The position numbers and the translations under genes are program-made. Below are positions 17,904-26,874 of a DNA stretch of 59,775 nt, one piece after another. This DNA is from Candidatus Rokuibacteriota bacterium (lineage in GTDB: Bacteria > Methylomirabilota > Methylomirabilia > Rokubacteriales > CSP1-6), in NCBI GenBank assembly GCA_003220615.1, contig QHTB01000189.1, positions 1 to 59,775 on the forward strand. The letters run 5' to 3'. The stretch's first letter is position 1, and each line of letters opens with the position of its first letter. The notes under the pieces were generated by a model that saw nothing but the letters and a program-made list of their open reading frames with translations, searched no databases and was not told the DNA's origin.

Positions 17904-17972
17904 GCGCCGGCTTCGCCGGCGCAATCGAGTTCCGGGGGAGGTTTCGGAGGGGGCCGCCGAGGCCCCCTCCGA
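17904..17972 (+). repeat. Dispersed palindromic element, two hairpins, copy 1
   Basis: GCGCCGGC-TTC-GCCGGCGC (17904-17922) is a perfect 8-base stem. It is followed by TCGGAGGGGGCC/GGCCCCCTCCGA (17944-17955 and 17961-17972), a perfect 12-base stem. The same two hairpins in inverted order and orientation occur at 40065-40140, and the second hairpin occurs twice at 42295-42459. This copy occupies the 5' end of the molybdenum hydroxylase gene that follows. Confidence 0.85.
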
Positions 17973-17977
17973 ATGAA

Positions 17978-20323
17978 TTGATCGGCGCGAGAATCCCGCG
18001 TCTCGAGGATCACCGCTTCCTCACCGGCCGGGCCCGCTACGTGGCCGACCTCGACCGTCCACGCCTCCTGCACGTCGCGTTCCTCCGCAGCCCCCACGCC
18101 CACGCCCGGATCGCACGGGTCGACGCGCGCCCGGCGCTGGCCCAGCCGGGCGTCGTCGCGTGCTGGACGGCCCAGGATCTGCGCGGTCGCGTGAAGGCGA
18201 TGCAGGCGCCGTCGCGCATGAGGAGCTACCGTCCGACCGAGTGGCCGGCGCTGGCCGACGGCAAGGTGAGGTATGCGGGCGAGGCCGTGGCCGCCCTCGT
18301 GGCCGAGAGCCGCTACGCCGCCGAGGACGCCGCGGACACGATCGTCGTGGAGTACGAGCCGCTCGGCGTCGCGAGTGATCCTGAGGCGGCGATGGGAGCG
18401 GACGCGGCGCTCGTTCACGAGTCGGCCGGGAGCAACGTCCTGCTCACACGCACCTTCAGCCAGGGCGACGTGGCGGCGGCGTTCAGGGACGCGGCGCTCG
18501 TCGTCGGTGACCGCTTCAGGTTTCATCGCCACGCCGGGGTCACGATGGAAAGCCGCGCCTGCCTGGCCGACACCGAGAGTGGGACGCTGACGCTCTGGTC
18601 GTCGACGCAGATTCCGGGAATCCTTCGCGACGTGCTGGCCGACCTGCTCACGCTGCCGACAGCGAGCGTCCGCGTGGTGGCGCCCGACGTCGGTGGAGGC
18701 TTCGGCGTCAAGGGCGTGGTGTATCCCGAAGAGCTGGTCGTCAGCGCGCTGGCCAGGGCGCTCGGGCGTCCCGTCCGCTGGATCGGGGACCGGCGCGAAG
18801 ACCTCATGACGACGACGCAGGCCTGGGACGAGGTCATCGACGCCGAGCTGGCGGTCGACCGTGATGGACGGATCGCCGGGCTGCGCGCGAAGGTCGTCGC
18901 CGACATCGGGGCTTACTCGATCTATCCGTGGACGGCGAGTATCGAAATCATCCAGGTCGTCTCGTTCCTGCCGGGGCCGTATCGCGTGCCGCACTACCAC
19001 GCCGAGGCCTTCGGCGTGGCGACGAACAAGACGCCGATGGGGCCGTATCGCGGGGTGGGGCGGCCGGTCTCGGTCTTCGTGACGGAGTCGCTGCTCGACA
19101 GCGCGGCCCGTCGGCTCGGGCTCGATCCCGCCGAGATTCGCCGGCGCAATCTGCTGCGCGCCGAGGATCTGCCGTATCGATCACCGTCCGGCATCAAGTG
19201 GGACAGCGGCGCATTTCACGAGTGCCTCGAGCTGGCGTGCAAGCAGGCCGGTTACGATGACCTCCGGGTCGAGCAAGCGCGGGGGAGGCAGCACGGACGG
19301 ATGTTGGGCGTCGGCCTGGCCGCCTATGTGGAGCTGACGGGCGTGGGCTCGGCCATTCCCGTCTCACCCGGGGCCGACATCGCGACGGGAACCGAGGGCG
19401 CGACGGTGCGCGTGGAAGTCGACGGTGGTGTGACGGCCATCTTCGCCGTGGCGTGTCACGGGCAGGGCCACGAGACGACGCTGGCCCAGGTCGTCGCCGG
19501 AGAGCTCGGCGTCGACGTCGCGAGCGTACGCGTGGTCGAGGGCGATACGGCGATCGGGCCTCACGGCACCGGAACCTACGCGAGCCGCAGCGCGGTGCTC
19601 GCCGGTGGCGCCGCGACGCTGGCCGCACGCGTGATCCGGGACAAGACGCTCGCCATCGCCGCCCATGCGCTCGAGGCGAGCGCGAGCGACCTCGAGTGGA
19701 CCGATGGACGGATGCGCGTGCGTGGCGCGCCCGACCGTGGACTGACACTCGCCCAGATCGCCGCGCTCGCCTACGGCGGTGCCAAGCGCCTGCCCGAGGG
19801 CATGGAGCCGGGACTGGAGGCGACGCGCTTCTACGATCCGTACTTTGGGACGGCGTCCAGCGCGACGCATCTCGCGGTCGTCGAGGTCGACCCGGAGACC
19901 TGCGCGATACGGCTCCTGCGCTACGTCGTGGCCGAGGACTGCGGCCGCATCATCAATCCGCTCATCGTCGAGGGGCAGGCGGTGGGCGGCGTCGCTCAAG
20001 GCGTGGGGGCGGCGCTGCTGGAAGAGGTCGTTCACGGCGCCGACGGCCAGCTCCTCACCGGCAGCTTGATGGACTATCTCGTCCCCACGGCGTGGGAGAT
20101 GGTCCCCGTTGAGGTTCATCACGTCGAGCAACCGTCGCCGACGACGCTCGGTGGCTTCAAGGGCGTGGGCGAGGGCGGCACGATCGGCGCGCCGGGAGCG
20201 ATCGCCAACGCCGTCACCGATGCGCTCAGCCCGCTGGGCATCGACGTTCGCGAGCTTCCGATCAGTCCTGACAGGCTCTACGCTCTCTTACGCTCGCGAC
20301 GGCAAGCGCCTCGCGAGAAGTAG
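17978..20323 (+). CDS. Orphan molybdenum hydroxylase large subunit (form II CoxL-like / xanthine dehydrogenase family)
   Basis: 781 residues from TTG 17978, or about 810 if translation starts at GTG 17891 and reads through the palindromic repeat. The family sequence begins at LIGARIPRLEDHRFLTGRARYVADL, right after the repeat, so the native start was probably displaced. Domains are intact: GGGFGVKGVVYPEEL, the active-site loop GPYRGVGRP (form II style, not the AYxCSFR of true CO dehydrogenase), HGQGHETTLAQV and KGVGEGGTIGAP with the catalytic Glu. No FAD or [2Fe-2S] subunit is adjacent, which is unusual for a functional enzyme of this type; partners would have to come from elsewhere. The C-terminus is normal. 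Confidence 0.82.
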   Translation: MIGARIPRLEDHRFLTGRARYVADLDRPRLLHVAFLRSPHAHARIARVDARPALAQPGVVACWTAQDLRGRVKAMQAPSRMRSYRPTEWPALADGKVRYAGEAVAALVAESRYAAEDAADTIVVEYEPLGVASDPEAAMGADAALVHESAGSNVLLTRTFSQGDVAAAFRDAALVVGDRFRFHRHAGVTMESRACLADTESGTLTLWSSTQIPGILRDVLADLLTLPTASVRVVAPDVGGGFGVKGVVYPEELVVSALARALGRPVRWIGDRREDLMTTTQAWDEVIDAELAVDRDGRIAGLRAKVVADIGAYSIYPWTASIEIIQVVSFLPGPYRVPHYHAEAFGVATNKTPMGPYRGVGRPVSVFVTESLLDSAARRLGLDPAEIRRRNLLRAEDLPYRSPSGIKWDSGAFHECLELACKQAGYDDLRVEQARGRQHGRMLGVGLAAYVELTGVGSAIPVSPGADIATGTEGATVRVEVDGGVTAIFAVACHGQGHETTLAQVVAGELGVDVASVRVVEGDTAIGPHGTGTYASRSAVLAGGAATLAARVIRDKTLAIAAHALEASASDLEWTDGRMRVRGAPDRGLTLAQIAALAYGGAKRLPEGMEPGLEATRFYDPYFGTASSATHLAVVEVDPETCAIRLLRYVVAEDCGRIINPLIVEGQAVGGVAQGVGAALLEEVVHGADGQLLTGSLMDYLVPTAWEMVPVEVHHVEQPSPTTLGGFKGVGEGGTIGAPGAIANAVTDALSPLGIDVRELPISPDRLYALLRSRRQAPREK

Positions 20324-20401
20324 GCGTTCGCGGAAGTACGCTCCTCGCCGGACGAAGCGCCGCCCCGAAGTGGCCGGTTGCGGGCACCGGAAGTGCATAA
20401 G

Positions 20402-22333
20402 ATGCTCCCGCTGGTGTCTTCCTCCGCCATCACGGCCCGCCACGCCACGTCCGAGCCGTCCCGCCCTCGGCTTCCCGTGGGTGCGGACATCGTCGCCGGT
20501 GGCGTGCACTTCCGTGTGTGGGCGCCTCGCGCCACCCGGGTCGACGTCGTGATCGAGAGTCAGGCGTCGACCGACACGAGGCGACTCGACGCCGAGCCAG
20601 ATGGATATTTCTCGACGCTCGTGGCCGACCTGAGCGACGGCGCTCTCTACCGCTACCGGCTCGATGAGCAGGAGCGCTTGCTGCCCGATCCTGCATCGCG
20701 CTTCCAGCCGCAAGGACCTCACGGCCCGTCGCGCGTCGTCGATCCCGACCGCTTCGACTGGACGGACAGGGGCTGGCGCGGTGTCACGCGCGAGGGCCAG
20801 GTCCTCTACGAGATGCACGTCGGCACGTTCACGCGCGAGGGGACGTGGGCGGCAGCGATGCGCGAGTTGCCCGCGCTCGCGCGCCTGGGCGTGACCGTGC
20901 TCGAGGTCATGCCCGTCGCCGATTTTGCCGGACGCTTCGGGTGGGGGTACGACGGCGTCGACCTCTATGCGCCGACGCGGCTCTACGGCGAGCCCGACGA
21001 TTTTCGTCGTTTCGTGGACCGCGCCCACGCGCTGGGCCTCGGGGTGATTCTCGACGTCGTCTACAACCACCTCGGCCCCGACGGGGCGTTTCATCGGGAG
21101 TTCTCCGCCGACTACTACAGCGCCCGCTACGCCAACGAGTGGGGCGACGCCCTCAACTTCGACGGCACCAATGCGGGTCCCGTGCGCGAGTTCTTCATCG
21201 CCAACGCCGGATACTGGATCGACGAGTTCCACCTCGACGGCTTGCGCCTCGACGCGACTCAGACGATTCACGACGCCTCCGGCGACCACATCCTCGCGGC
21301 GATCGGCCGTCGCGTACGCGAAGCGGCGCGCGGTCGGGCCACGCTGCTCGTCGCCGAGAACGAGTCTCAGGACGTGACGCTGCTGCGCCCGGCGGCGAGT
21401 GGAGGCCACGGCCTCGACATGTCGTGGAGCGACGACTTCCATCACGCCGCCCGCGTCGCTCTGACTGGGCGCAACGAGGCGTACTACACCGACTACCACG
21501 GGACGCCCCAGGAGCTGGTCTCGGCGGCGAAGTGGGGCTACCTCTATCAAGGCCAGCACTATCACTGGCAGCGCAAGCGGCGCGGCACGCCGACCCGCGA
21601 CATCGCGCCGTCGGCGCTGGTGACGTACCTACAAAACCACGATCAGGTCGCGAACGCCGGACGCGGCGAGCGCCTGCACCAGCTCACCGACCCCGGCCGC
21701 TTCCGCGCGGTGACCGCGCTCTTGTTGCTCGGGCCCCAGACGCCGCTGCTGTTCCAGGGGCAGGAGTTCTGCGCCTCGTCGCCCTGGCTCTTCTTCGCCG
21801 ATCACACGCCCGAGCTGGCGACGCTCGTGAGGAAGGGCCGAGCCGAATTTCTCGCGCAGTTCCCCAGCCTCGCCACGCCCGCGATGGTGGCCGGGCTGCC
21901 CGATCCGGGCGACGGCGCGACGTTCGAGCGCTGCAAGCTCGATCCCGGCGAGCGCGAGCGTCACGCGTGGGCCGTCAGCCTCCACACCGATCTCCTCGCG
22001 CTGCGCCGCCAGGATGCCGTGATCGGCGGACGCCAGCGCCGTGCTCTGGACGGAGCGGTGCTGGGGCCGGAGGCGCTCGCGCTCAGGTTCTTCGGCGACG
22101 GCGATCGGCTGCTCGTCGTCAATCTCGGACGGGACCTCGGGCTCACGCCGGCGCCCGAGCCGCTGCTGGCACCACCGGCCGAGGGCGGCTGGCACATGAT
22201 CTGGTCCAGTGAAGATGCGCGCTATGGCGGGTGCGGTGCGCCGTCGCCCGAGGCCGAGGACGGCACCTGGCGCGTCGCCGGGCACGCAGCGTTCGTGCTC
22301 GCGTCGCACCCGCGCGAGCCCGCCGCGAGCTAG
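20402..22333 (+). CDS. treZ: Malto-oligosyltrehalose trehalohydrolase
   Basis: 643 residues from ATG 20402, with GGAAG about 9 bases upstream; an in-frame start at 20378 is possible. An N-terminal CBM48/E-set domain (GADIVAGGVHFRVWAPRATRVDVV) is followed by a GH13_10 barrel with GWGYDGVDLYAPTRLYG, DVVYNHLGPDG, the nucleophile Asp284 in GLRLDATQTI, acid/base Glu319 in VAENES and Asp414 in QNHDQVANAG. A short C-terminal DUF3459 domain completes it. TreZ releases trehalose from maltooligosyl-trehalose made by TreY, and TreY is not in this window. It is followed 39 bases later by a debranching enzyme, consistent with glycogen turnover and trehalose synthesis in the cytoplasm. Confidence 0.9.
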   Translation: MLPLVSSSAITARHATSEPSRPRLPVGADIVAGGVHFRVWAPRATRVDVVIESQASTDTRRLDAEPDGYFSTLVADLSDGALYRYRLDEQERLLPDPASRFQPQGPHGPSRVVDPDRFDWTDRGWRGVTREGQVLYEMHVGTFTREGTWAAAMRELPALARLGVTVLEVMPVADFAGRFGWGYDGVDLYAPTRLYGEPDDFRRFVDRAHALGLGVILDVVYNHLGPDGAFHREFSADYYSARYANEWGDALNFDGTNAGPVREFFIANAGYWIDEFHLDGLRLDATQTIHDASGDHILAAIGRRVREAARGRATLLVAENESQDVTLLRPAASGGHGLDMSWSDDFHHAARVALTGRNEAYYTDYHGTPQELVSAAKWGYLYQGQHYHWQRKRRGTPTRDIAPSALVTYLQNHDQVANAGRGERLHQLTDPGRFRAVTALLLLGPQTPLLFQGQEFCASSPWLFFADHTPELATLVRKGRAEFLAQFPSLATPAMVAGLPDPGDGATFERCKLDPGERERHAWAVSLHTDLLALRRQDAVIGGRQRRALDGAVLGPEALALRFFGDGDRLLVVNLGRDLGLTPAPEPLLAPPAEGGWHMIWSSEDARYGGCGAPSPEAEDGTWRVAGHAAFVLASHPREPAAS

Positions 22334-22372
22334 TGGAAGCCGAGCCGGGCGCGGCCTGCCGCGAGCGATGAG

Positions 22373-24457
22373 ATGAGTCGCGATCCGAGCGAGGGCATGA
22401 TCGACGTCCCGGTGCGGCGCCTGCCGTGGCCGGGAGCGCAGGCCAGCGACGTCGAGCCGCTCGTCACCGGCGAGTGGCTGCTCGCCAACGGCCTCGGTGG
22501 CTACGCCGGCGGCTCCATCTCCGGCGTCATCACGCGGCGTTACCACGGCTTGCTCGTCGCCGCGCTCGGGACCGGGCGCACGATCATGTTCACGCACGTC
22601 TGGGAGCGACTACGGCTGCCGGATCGCACGGTCGTCGTGCTGAGCGACGAGGAGAATGCCGATGGCCCGCTGGCGCTGCAGGGCGCGCGCTATCTCACCG
22701 AGTTCCGCCTCGAGCTGGGTCTGCCGGTGTGGCGCTACGACATCCACGGCTTCATCCTCGAAAAGCGGATCGTGCTCGTGCAGCGGCAGAACACCGTGCA
22801 CGTCGGCTACCGGCTCCTCGCTGGCGAGGGAAGCGTGCGCCTGACCTTGCGGCCGTCGGTGCACTTCCGGCTCCATCACGTGCCGGTCAACGCTCCGCTG
22901 CCCGGGTCGTTTCCGATCACGGCGGTCGAGGACCGTCTCGAGATCGGCGCCGGGCCGGATCTGCCGCCACTACGGCTCAGGCTGCACGGCGTGCCCAGCG
23001 CCTTCACGCTCGACGGCAAGGTGACGCGCAACGTGCTCTACCGCATCGAGCGGGCGCGCGGCTACGAGCACACCGGTGAATTGTGGAGCCCCGGCTACTT
23101 TCGCCTCGATCTCCACGCGGGCGCAGCGGCCACGCTCATCGGCTCGACCGAGCGCTGGGAAGTGATCCGCTCGCTCGATCCCGAGGGCGCCGCCCACGCC
23201 GAGCGCGAGCGCCGGCTGCGTCTGCTGTCGGCGGCACCGCCCCAGGCGCGCTCGGGCCCAGCCGCCGAGCTGGTGCTCGCCGCCGATCAGTTCATCGTCA
23301 CGCCGCCCGGCCGCGTCGAGGAGATGGCTCGCGCCCGCGCGGCCGGTGAGGAGGCGCGCAGCGTGATCGCCGGCTACCACTGGTTCACGGACTGGGGCCG
23401 CGACACGATGATCAGCCTCGACGGGCTGCTGCTGCAGACGGGGCGGGCCAGGGAAGCCGAGTGGGTCTTGCACACGTTCGCGCAGTACGTGCGCGACGGC
23501 CTCATTCCGAACCTCTTCCCCGAGGGCGATGATCACGGGCTGTACCACACCGCCGACGCCACGCTCTGGTTCTTCCACGCGATCGATCGCTATCTCTCGG
23601 CGACGGACGATCGTCTCACGCGGCGCCTGCTGATGCCGCGACTGCGCGACATTGTCGCTCATCATCTGGCCGGCACGCATTTCGGGATCGGCGTGGACGC
23701 GCGTGACGGCCTGCTCCGCCAGGGCGCTCCCGGCTATCCGCTCACGTGGATGGACGCCAAGGTCGGCGACTGGGTGGTGACTCCGCGCCGCGGCAAGGCC
23801 GTCGAGATCAACGCGCTCTGGTACAACGCCCTGCGGCTCCTCGAGGCGTGGGAGAACGAGGAGGGCGATGCCGGCGCGGCCAAGGAGCTGGCCCGCCACG
23901 CCGATCGTGCGCGCGCCGCCTTCAACGAGCGTTTCTGGTACGCCGAGGGTGGCTACTGCTACGACGTGGTCGACGGCGAAGCCGGGGACGATCCGGCGTG
24001 CCGGCCGAACCAGATCGTGGCGCTGAGCCTGCGCCATCCCGTGCTCGACGTCGCGCGATGGAAGCCCATGCTCGACGTCGTCACCGCGCGACTCCTCACA
24101 CCGGTCGGCCTGCGCTCGCTGGCGCCGGATCACCCCGACTACAAGTCGCGCTACGACGGTGACCTCCGCGCGCGTGACGCCGCGTATCACCAGGGCACGG
24201 TGTGGGCCTGGCTGATCGGCCCCTTCGTCGACGCGTGGCTGCGCCTCTATCCCGACGATCGGGCCGGCGCGCGACGCTTCCTCGAGGGCTTCGTGCCGCA
24301 CCTCGGAGAGGCGTGCTTCGGGTCGATCAGCGAGGTGTTCGACGCCGTCGGGCCATTCACGCCACGGGGATGCGTGGCCCAGGCATGGAGCGTGGCGGAA
24401 GTGTTGCGCGCGTGGCTGGCGACGGCGCCGGCCGACACCGGTCGCCGTTCACGCTAG
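22373..24457 (+). CDS. Glycogen debranching enzyme (amylo-alpha-1,6-glucosidase, GH133-like)
   Basis: 694 residues. An N-terminal GDE_N domain (EWLLANGLGGYAGGSISGVITRRYHGLLVAA) is followed by an (alpha/alpha)6 C-terminal domain with WFTDWGRDTMISLDGLLL, GLIPNLFPEGDDHGLYHTADATLWFF, GYPLTWMDAKVGDWVVTPRRGKAVEINALWYNAL, CRPNQIVALSL and YHQGTVWAWLIGPF. The acidic catalytic residues expected in the DxKVGDW and SEVFD regions are present. It hydrolyses alpha-1,6 branches so that linear glucans reach TreY/TreZ. It is in an operon with treZ. The last four bases overlap a convergent small gene. Confidence 0.9.
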   Translation: MSRDPSEGMIDVPVRRLPWPGAQASDVEPLVTGEWLLANGLGGYAGGSISGVITRRYHGLLVAALGTGRTIMFTHVWERLRLPDRTVVVLSDEENADGPLALQGARYLTEFRLELGLPVWRYDIHGFILEKRIVLVQRQNTVHVGYRLLAGEGSVRLTLRPSVHFRLHHVPVNAPLPGSFPITAVEDRLEIGAGPDLPPLRLRLHGVPSAFTLDGKVTRNVLYRIERARGYEHTGELWSPGYFRLDLHAGAAATLIGSTERWEVIRSLDPEGAAHAERERRLRLLSAAPPQARSGPAAELVLAADQFIVTPPGRVEEMARARAAGEEARSVIAGYHWFTDWGRDTMISLDGLLLQTGRAREAEWVLHTFAQYVRDGLIPNLFPEGDDHGLYHTADATLWFFHAIDRYLSATDDRLTRRLLMPRLRDIVAHHLAGTHFGIGVDARDGLLRQGAPGYPLTWMDAKVGDWVVTPRRGKAVEINALWYNALRLLEAWENEEGDAGAAKELARHADRARAAFNERFWYAEGGYCYDVVDGEAGDDPACRPNQIVALSLRHPVLDVARWKPMLDVVTARLLTPVGLRSLAPDHPDYKSRYDGDLRARDAAYHQGTVWAWLIGPFVDAWLRLYPDDRAGARRFLEGFVPHLGEACFGSISEVFDAVGPFTPRGCVAQAWSVAEVLRAWLATAPADTGRRSR

Positions 24458-24759
24458 GCGGCGCGGGTCTGTCGTCCTGGTGTCGGCTGCCGCCGCGGCG
24501 GGTCGAGCATGGCGGACATGTTTTCACGGCGGAGGCCGAGCAGCTCACTGACCGCGTGCGAGGCAATGCCGAGTCCGGCCACCACGAGGGCGGGGCCGAC
24601 GAAGCCGAGGACCGACAGCCAGAGGGCGGCTTCGGGCGACCAGCCGGCGTCGAGGAGCTGTGGGTAGCCGAAGAGCCCGCCGGAGAGCAGCCCGGCGGCC
24701 GTCGAGACCGCGATCAGGCGAGATATCTTCATCGCCCATTTCCGAGTGGGGCCGCGCAT
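24454..24759 (-). CDS. Small two-helix membrane protein
   Basis: 101 residues from ATG 24759; ATG 24732 (MKISRLIAVSTAAG) is an alternative. Two membrane helices (LIAVSTAAGLLSGGLFGYP and LWLSVLGFVGPALVVAGLGIASHAV) are followed by a short basic tail. I do not recognise the family. It is the last of three genes on this strand, 12 bases after the stop of a 39-residue secreted peptide, so it looks co-transcribed with the genes at 24772-25349. Confidence 0.6.
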   Translation of the reverse strand: MRGPTRKWAMKISRLIAVSTAAGLLSGGLFGYPQLLDAGWSPEAALWLSVLGFVGPALVVAGLGIASHAVSELLGLRRENMSAMLDPPRRQPTPGRQTRAA

Positions 24760-24771
24760 GTCAGCGGCGCC

Positions 24772-24891
24772 TCACTCGATGGCGGCGCTGACCGGCCCCT
24801 GCGGCCTCGGTGTGGACTGTTCGGTCGTGGCGGCGGCCAGCGCCAGCGCGGCGAAGAGCAGCGCGACAATCGTCATCAATCGTAGGCTCAT
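24772..24891 (-). CDS. 39-residue peptide with signal sequence or membrane anchor
   Basis: A short gene whose ATG (24891-24889) overlaps the stop of the upstream gene in an ATGA, the same coupling seen throughout this window. It encodes MSLRLMTIVALLFAALALAAA followed by a polar, proline-containing tail ending AAIE. The hydrophobic stretch makes it a small membrane or exported peptide. It is followed 12 bases later by the two-helix membrane protein gene. The function is unknown. The coupling and signal-like composition are the evidence that it is real. Confidence 0.55.
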   Translation of the reverse strand: MSLRLMTIVALLFAALALAAATTEQSTPRPQGPVSAAIE

Positions 24892-25349
24892 CTCTGCACC
24901 AAAGAGTCGGAGAAGACATAGAAATCACTGAGCTTCCATTGGCCGTCCCGCCAGATCGCACGCACGCGAATCTGGGCCGGCCCACGCTCGAACTGCGCGG
25001 TGACGAGATAGACGTACGTCAGGACCCGGCCGCGCGTCGTGAACGAGAAGAAGAACTTTTCGCGCTGCGCGCCGCCGTAGGCTCGCAGGTGGCCGAGCCG
25101 CTGCTTGAACGACGCGAAGAGCGTGTCGACTCTGTCCAACGTGACGTCGCGCAACATCTCGCGGCTCGCGTTGGCGAGGAGGTCACCGGTGCTCCAGCGA
25201 CTCACGACCGCTGGAACGATCTTGTCGACGTACGCTCGGGCTTCTCCCTCGCGCGATGAGGCCGAGTAGTACCCGGCGCCGGACACGAGCAGGGCGATGG
25301 CGCCGAAGACCAGGATCACGGTGGCCAGCGCGAGCAGCGTCCTCTTCAT
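24888..25349 (-). CDS. Membrane-anchored periplasmic protein of unknown function
   Basis: 153 residues. An N-terminal membrane anchor (LLALATVILVFGAIALLVSGAGYY) is followed by a soluble domain: helices with ARAYVDKIVPAVVSRWSTGDLLANAS, then a beta sheet (REKFFFSFTTRGRVLTYVYLVTAQFERGPAQIRVRAIWRDGQWKLSDFYV). This helix-then-sheet layout with a final DGxWKLxxFxV strand is that of NTF2-like DUF3887/DUF4019-type extracytoplasmic domains. On this strand a TACCGT lies 6 bases before the ATG, another possible leaderless start. It is the first gene of a three-gene unit. Confidence 0.65.
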   Translation of the reverse strand: MKRTLLALATVILVFGAIALLVSGAGYYSASSREGEARAYVDKIVPAVVSRWSTGDLLANASREMLRDVTLDRVDTLFASFKQRLGHLRAYGGAQREKFFFSFTTRGRVLTYVYLVTAQFERGPAQIRVRAIWRDGQWKLSDFYVFSDSLVQR

Positions 25350-25518
25350 GCCGCGACGGTATCTGGCAAATCGCAGGCCAGACCCGTGGGGGGTGGAGCG
25401 ACGCTCGCTAACTACCTGTCAGGTCGTCAGCGCCGTCAGGACGACGCGCTGCGCCGGACCGGGCGGCCGTGCCAGGCTGCCCCGAAACCCGTGCCTGCCG
25501 GAGCATCTCGCCCACGCC

Positions 25519-26874
25519 TCAGTCCTGGTTCCAGCCCATTATGATGCGCGGATCGGGCGCCGGCGGCAGGCCCGCAGGCTCGTCGCCGGCCTCGTGCTTC
25601 GCGAGGAAGTCGCGGACCTCGGGAAATTGCTGCTTCGACCACGTCGAGGTGAGCTGCAACGCGGCGCGGGTTTCCTTCACGTACTCCTCGTACTTGCCCT
25701 GAGCGTAGAGCGCGCGGGCGAGCATCAGATGGGCGCCAGGGTCGTCAGCGAACAGATCGAGCGCTCGGCGCAGTCGCGGCTCGGCGTCGGCGAAGCGGCC
25801 GAGACCGACGAGGACCTGGGCCAGGTTGCGATGGGCTCGCCAGTGCTCGGGATCCACCTGGAGCGCACGCTCGAGCCAGCTCAGCGCGCTCGCGTGCTCC
25901 TTGCGATCCCACGCGATGCGCGCGAGATGTAGATACGGCCGGGGAAACGTGGGCTCGAGACGGATCGCCTCTTCCAGCAACTGCGTGGCGCCGGCGGCGT
26001 CGCGCTCACGCAGATAGCGCTGGCGTCCGATGATCGCGAGCTGCTCGGCGCGCTTGCTGATCTGACGGCCGTCGATCAGACGGACTTTCAGATAACGCTC
26101 GCCCAACTGCCTGTTCGTCGCCGACGTGGTCAGCCGCGTCGCCTCGGCGACCACGATCTGGGCCAATCGCACGTAGCCCTCGTCGGTCAGCCACTGCCCG
26201 TACCACCAGACACAGTCGGCGTCGGGAGGCGTGGCGAGCGCCGCTAGCCGAAACGCTTGGAACTGCTCGTCGCCGCCGCGACGGCCCGCGGGCTGGCGAG
26301 CGTCGGCGCAGTAGTCGTGCGCCGGCGCGACGAGGCCGTACTCCTGGGCGAGCGTTCGCGCCCGGGCCACGTCGCCCTTTTCCATGACGATGTCGACCTT
26401 CAACTGCGCGATGGCCTCGAGGCCGCGCTCGCTCTTGACGATCTCGGCCTTCTGCTCGGGCTGGCCGTTGAGGAACTTCCACCGGACTTCCCACGGAAAG
26501 CTCGTGACGAAGAAATCGAGGTGGGTCAGCGCCTGGTCGTAGGCGCCGAGGCGAACCAGCAGGGAGCCCATCCGGAATTGCGCGCCCGGATGGTCGGGCG
26601 CCAGCGTTCGCGCCTGGGCGTACGCGACGAGCGCCTCGTCGAACTCCCCGATGTACTCGGCGATCGAGCCATACAGCGTCCGGGCAGTCGGATCACCGGG
26701 AACCCGCTGAACGAGATCGCGGGCGTCGGTGAGCGCGTCCTGGAAGCGGCCGTCGCGGTAGGCCTTGGTCACGCGCTCGACCTGGGCGGCCAGGTCGGAC
26801 TCGGCCGCGCTCGCCGCCGGCCAGACGAGGATCGCCAGCAGCAGCGCGACGAGCGCCAGCGCCGCCCGCGTCAC
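25519..26874 (-). CDS. Periplasmic TPR-repeat protein, paralogue of its upstream neighbour
   Basis: 451 residues from GTG 26874, which overlaps the stop of the upstream paralogue (GTGA). A signal peptide or anchor (ALALVALLLAILVWPAASA) is followed by TPR repeats at about 35-125 (AYRDGRFQDALTDARDLVQRVPGDPTARTLYGSIAEY...) and at about 290-410. Between them is a non-TPR core with APAHDYC (Cys189), Cys221 and LTDEGYVRL (229-237). The same core occurs in the paralogue with the same 8-residue spacing between the second Cys and LTDEGY, so two conserved cysteines, possibly a periplasmic disulfide, are a shared trait. The function is unknown; TPRs suggest a scaffold or polysaccharide-export helper (inference). 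Confidence 0.75.
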   Translation of the reverse strand: MTRAALALVALLLAILVWPAASAAESDLAAQVERVTKAYRDGRFQDALTDARDLVQRVPGDPTARTLYGSIAEYIGEFDEALVAYAQARTLAPDHPGAQFRMGSLLVRLGAYDQALTHLDFFVTSFPWEVRWKFLNGQPEQKAEIVKSERGLEAIAQLKVDIVMEKGDVARARTLAQEYGLVAPAHDYCADARQPAGRRGGDEQFQAFRLAALATPPDADCVWWYGQWLTDEGYVRLAQIVVAEATRLTTSATNRQLGERYLKVRLIDGRQISKRAEQLAIIGRQRYLRERDAAGATQLLEEAIRLEPTFPRPYLHLARIAWDRKEHASALSWLERALQVDPEHWRAHRNLAQVLVGLGRFADAEPRLRRALDLFADDPGAHLMLARALYAQGKYEEYVKETRAALQLTSTWSKQQFPEVRDFLAKHEAGDEPAGLPPAPDPRIIMGWNQD

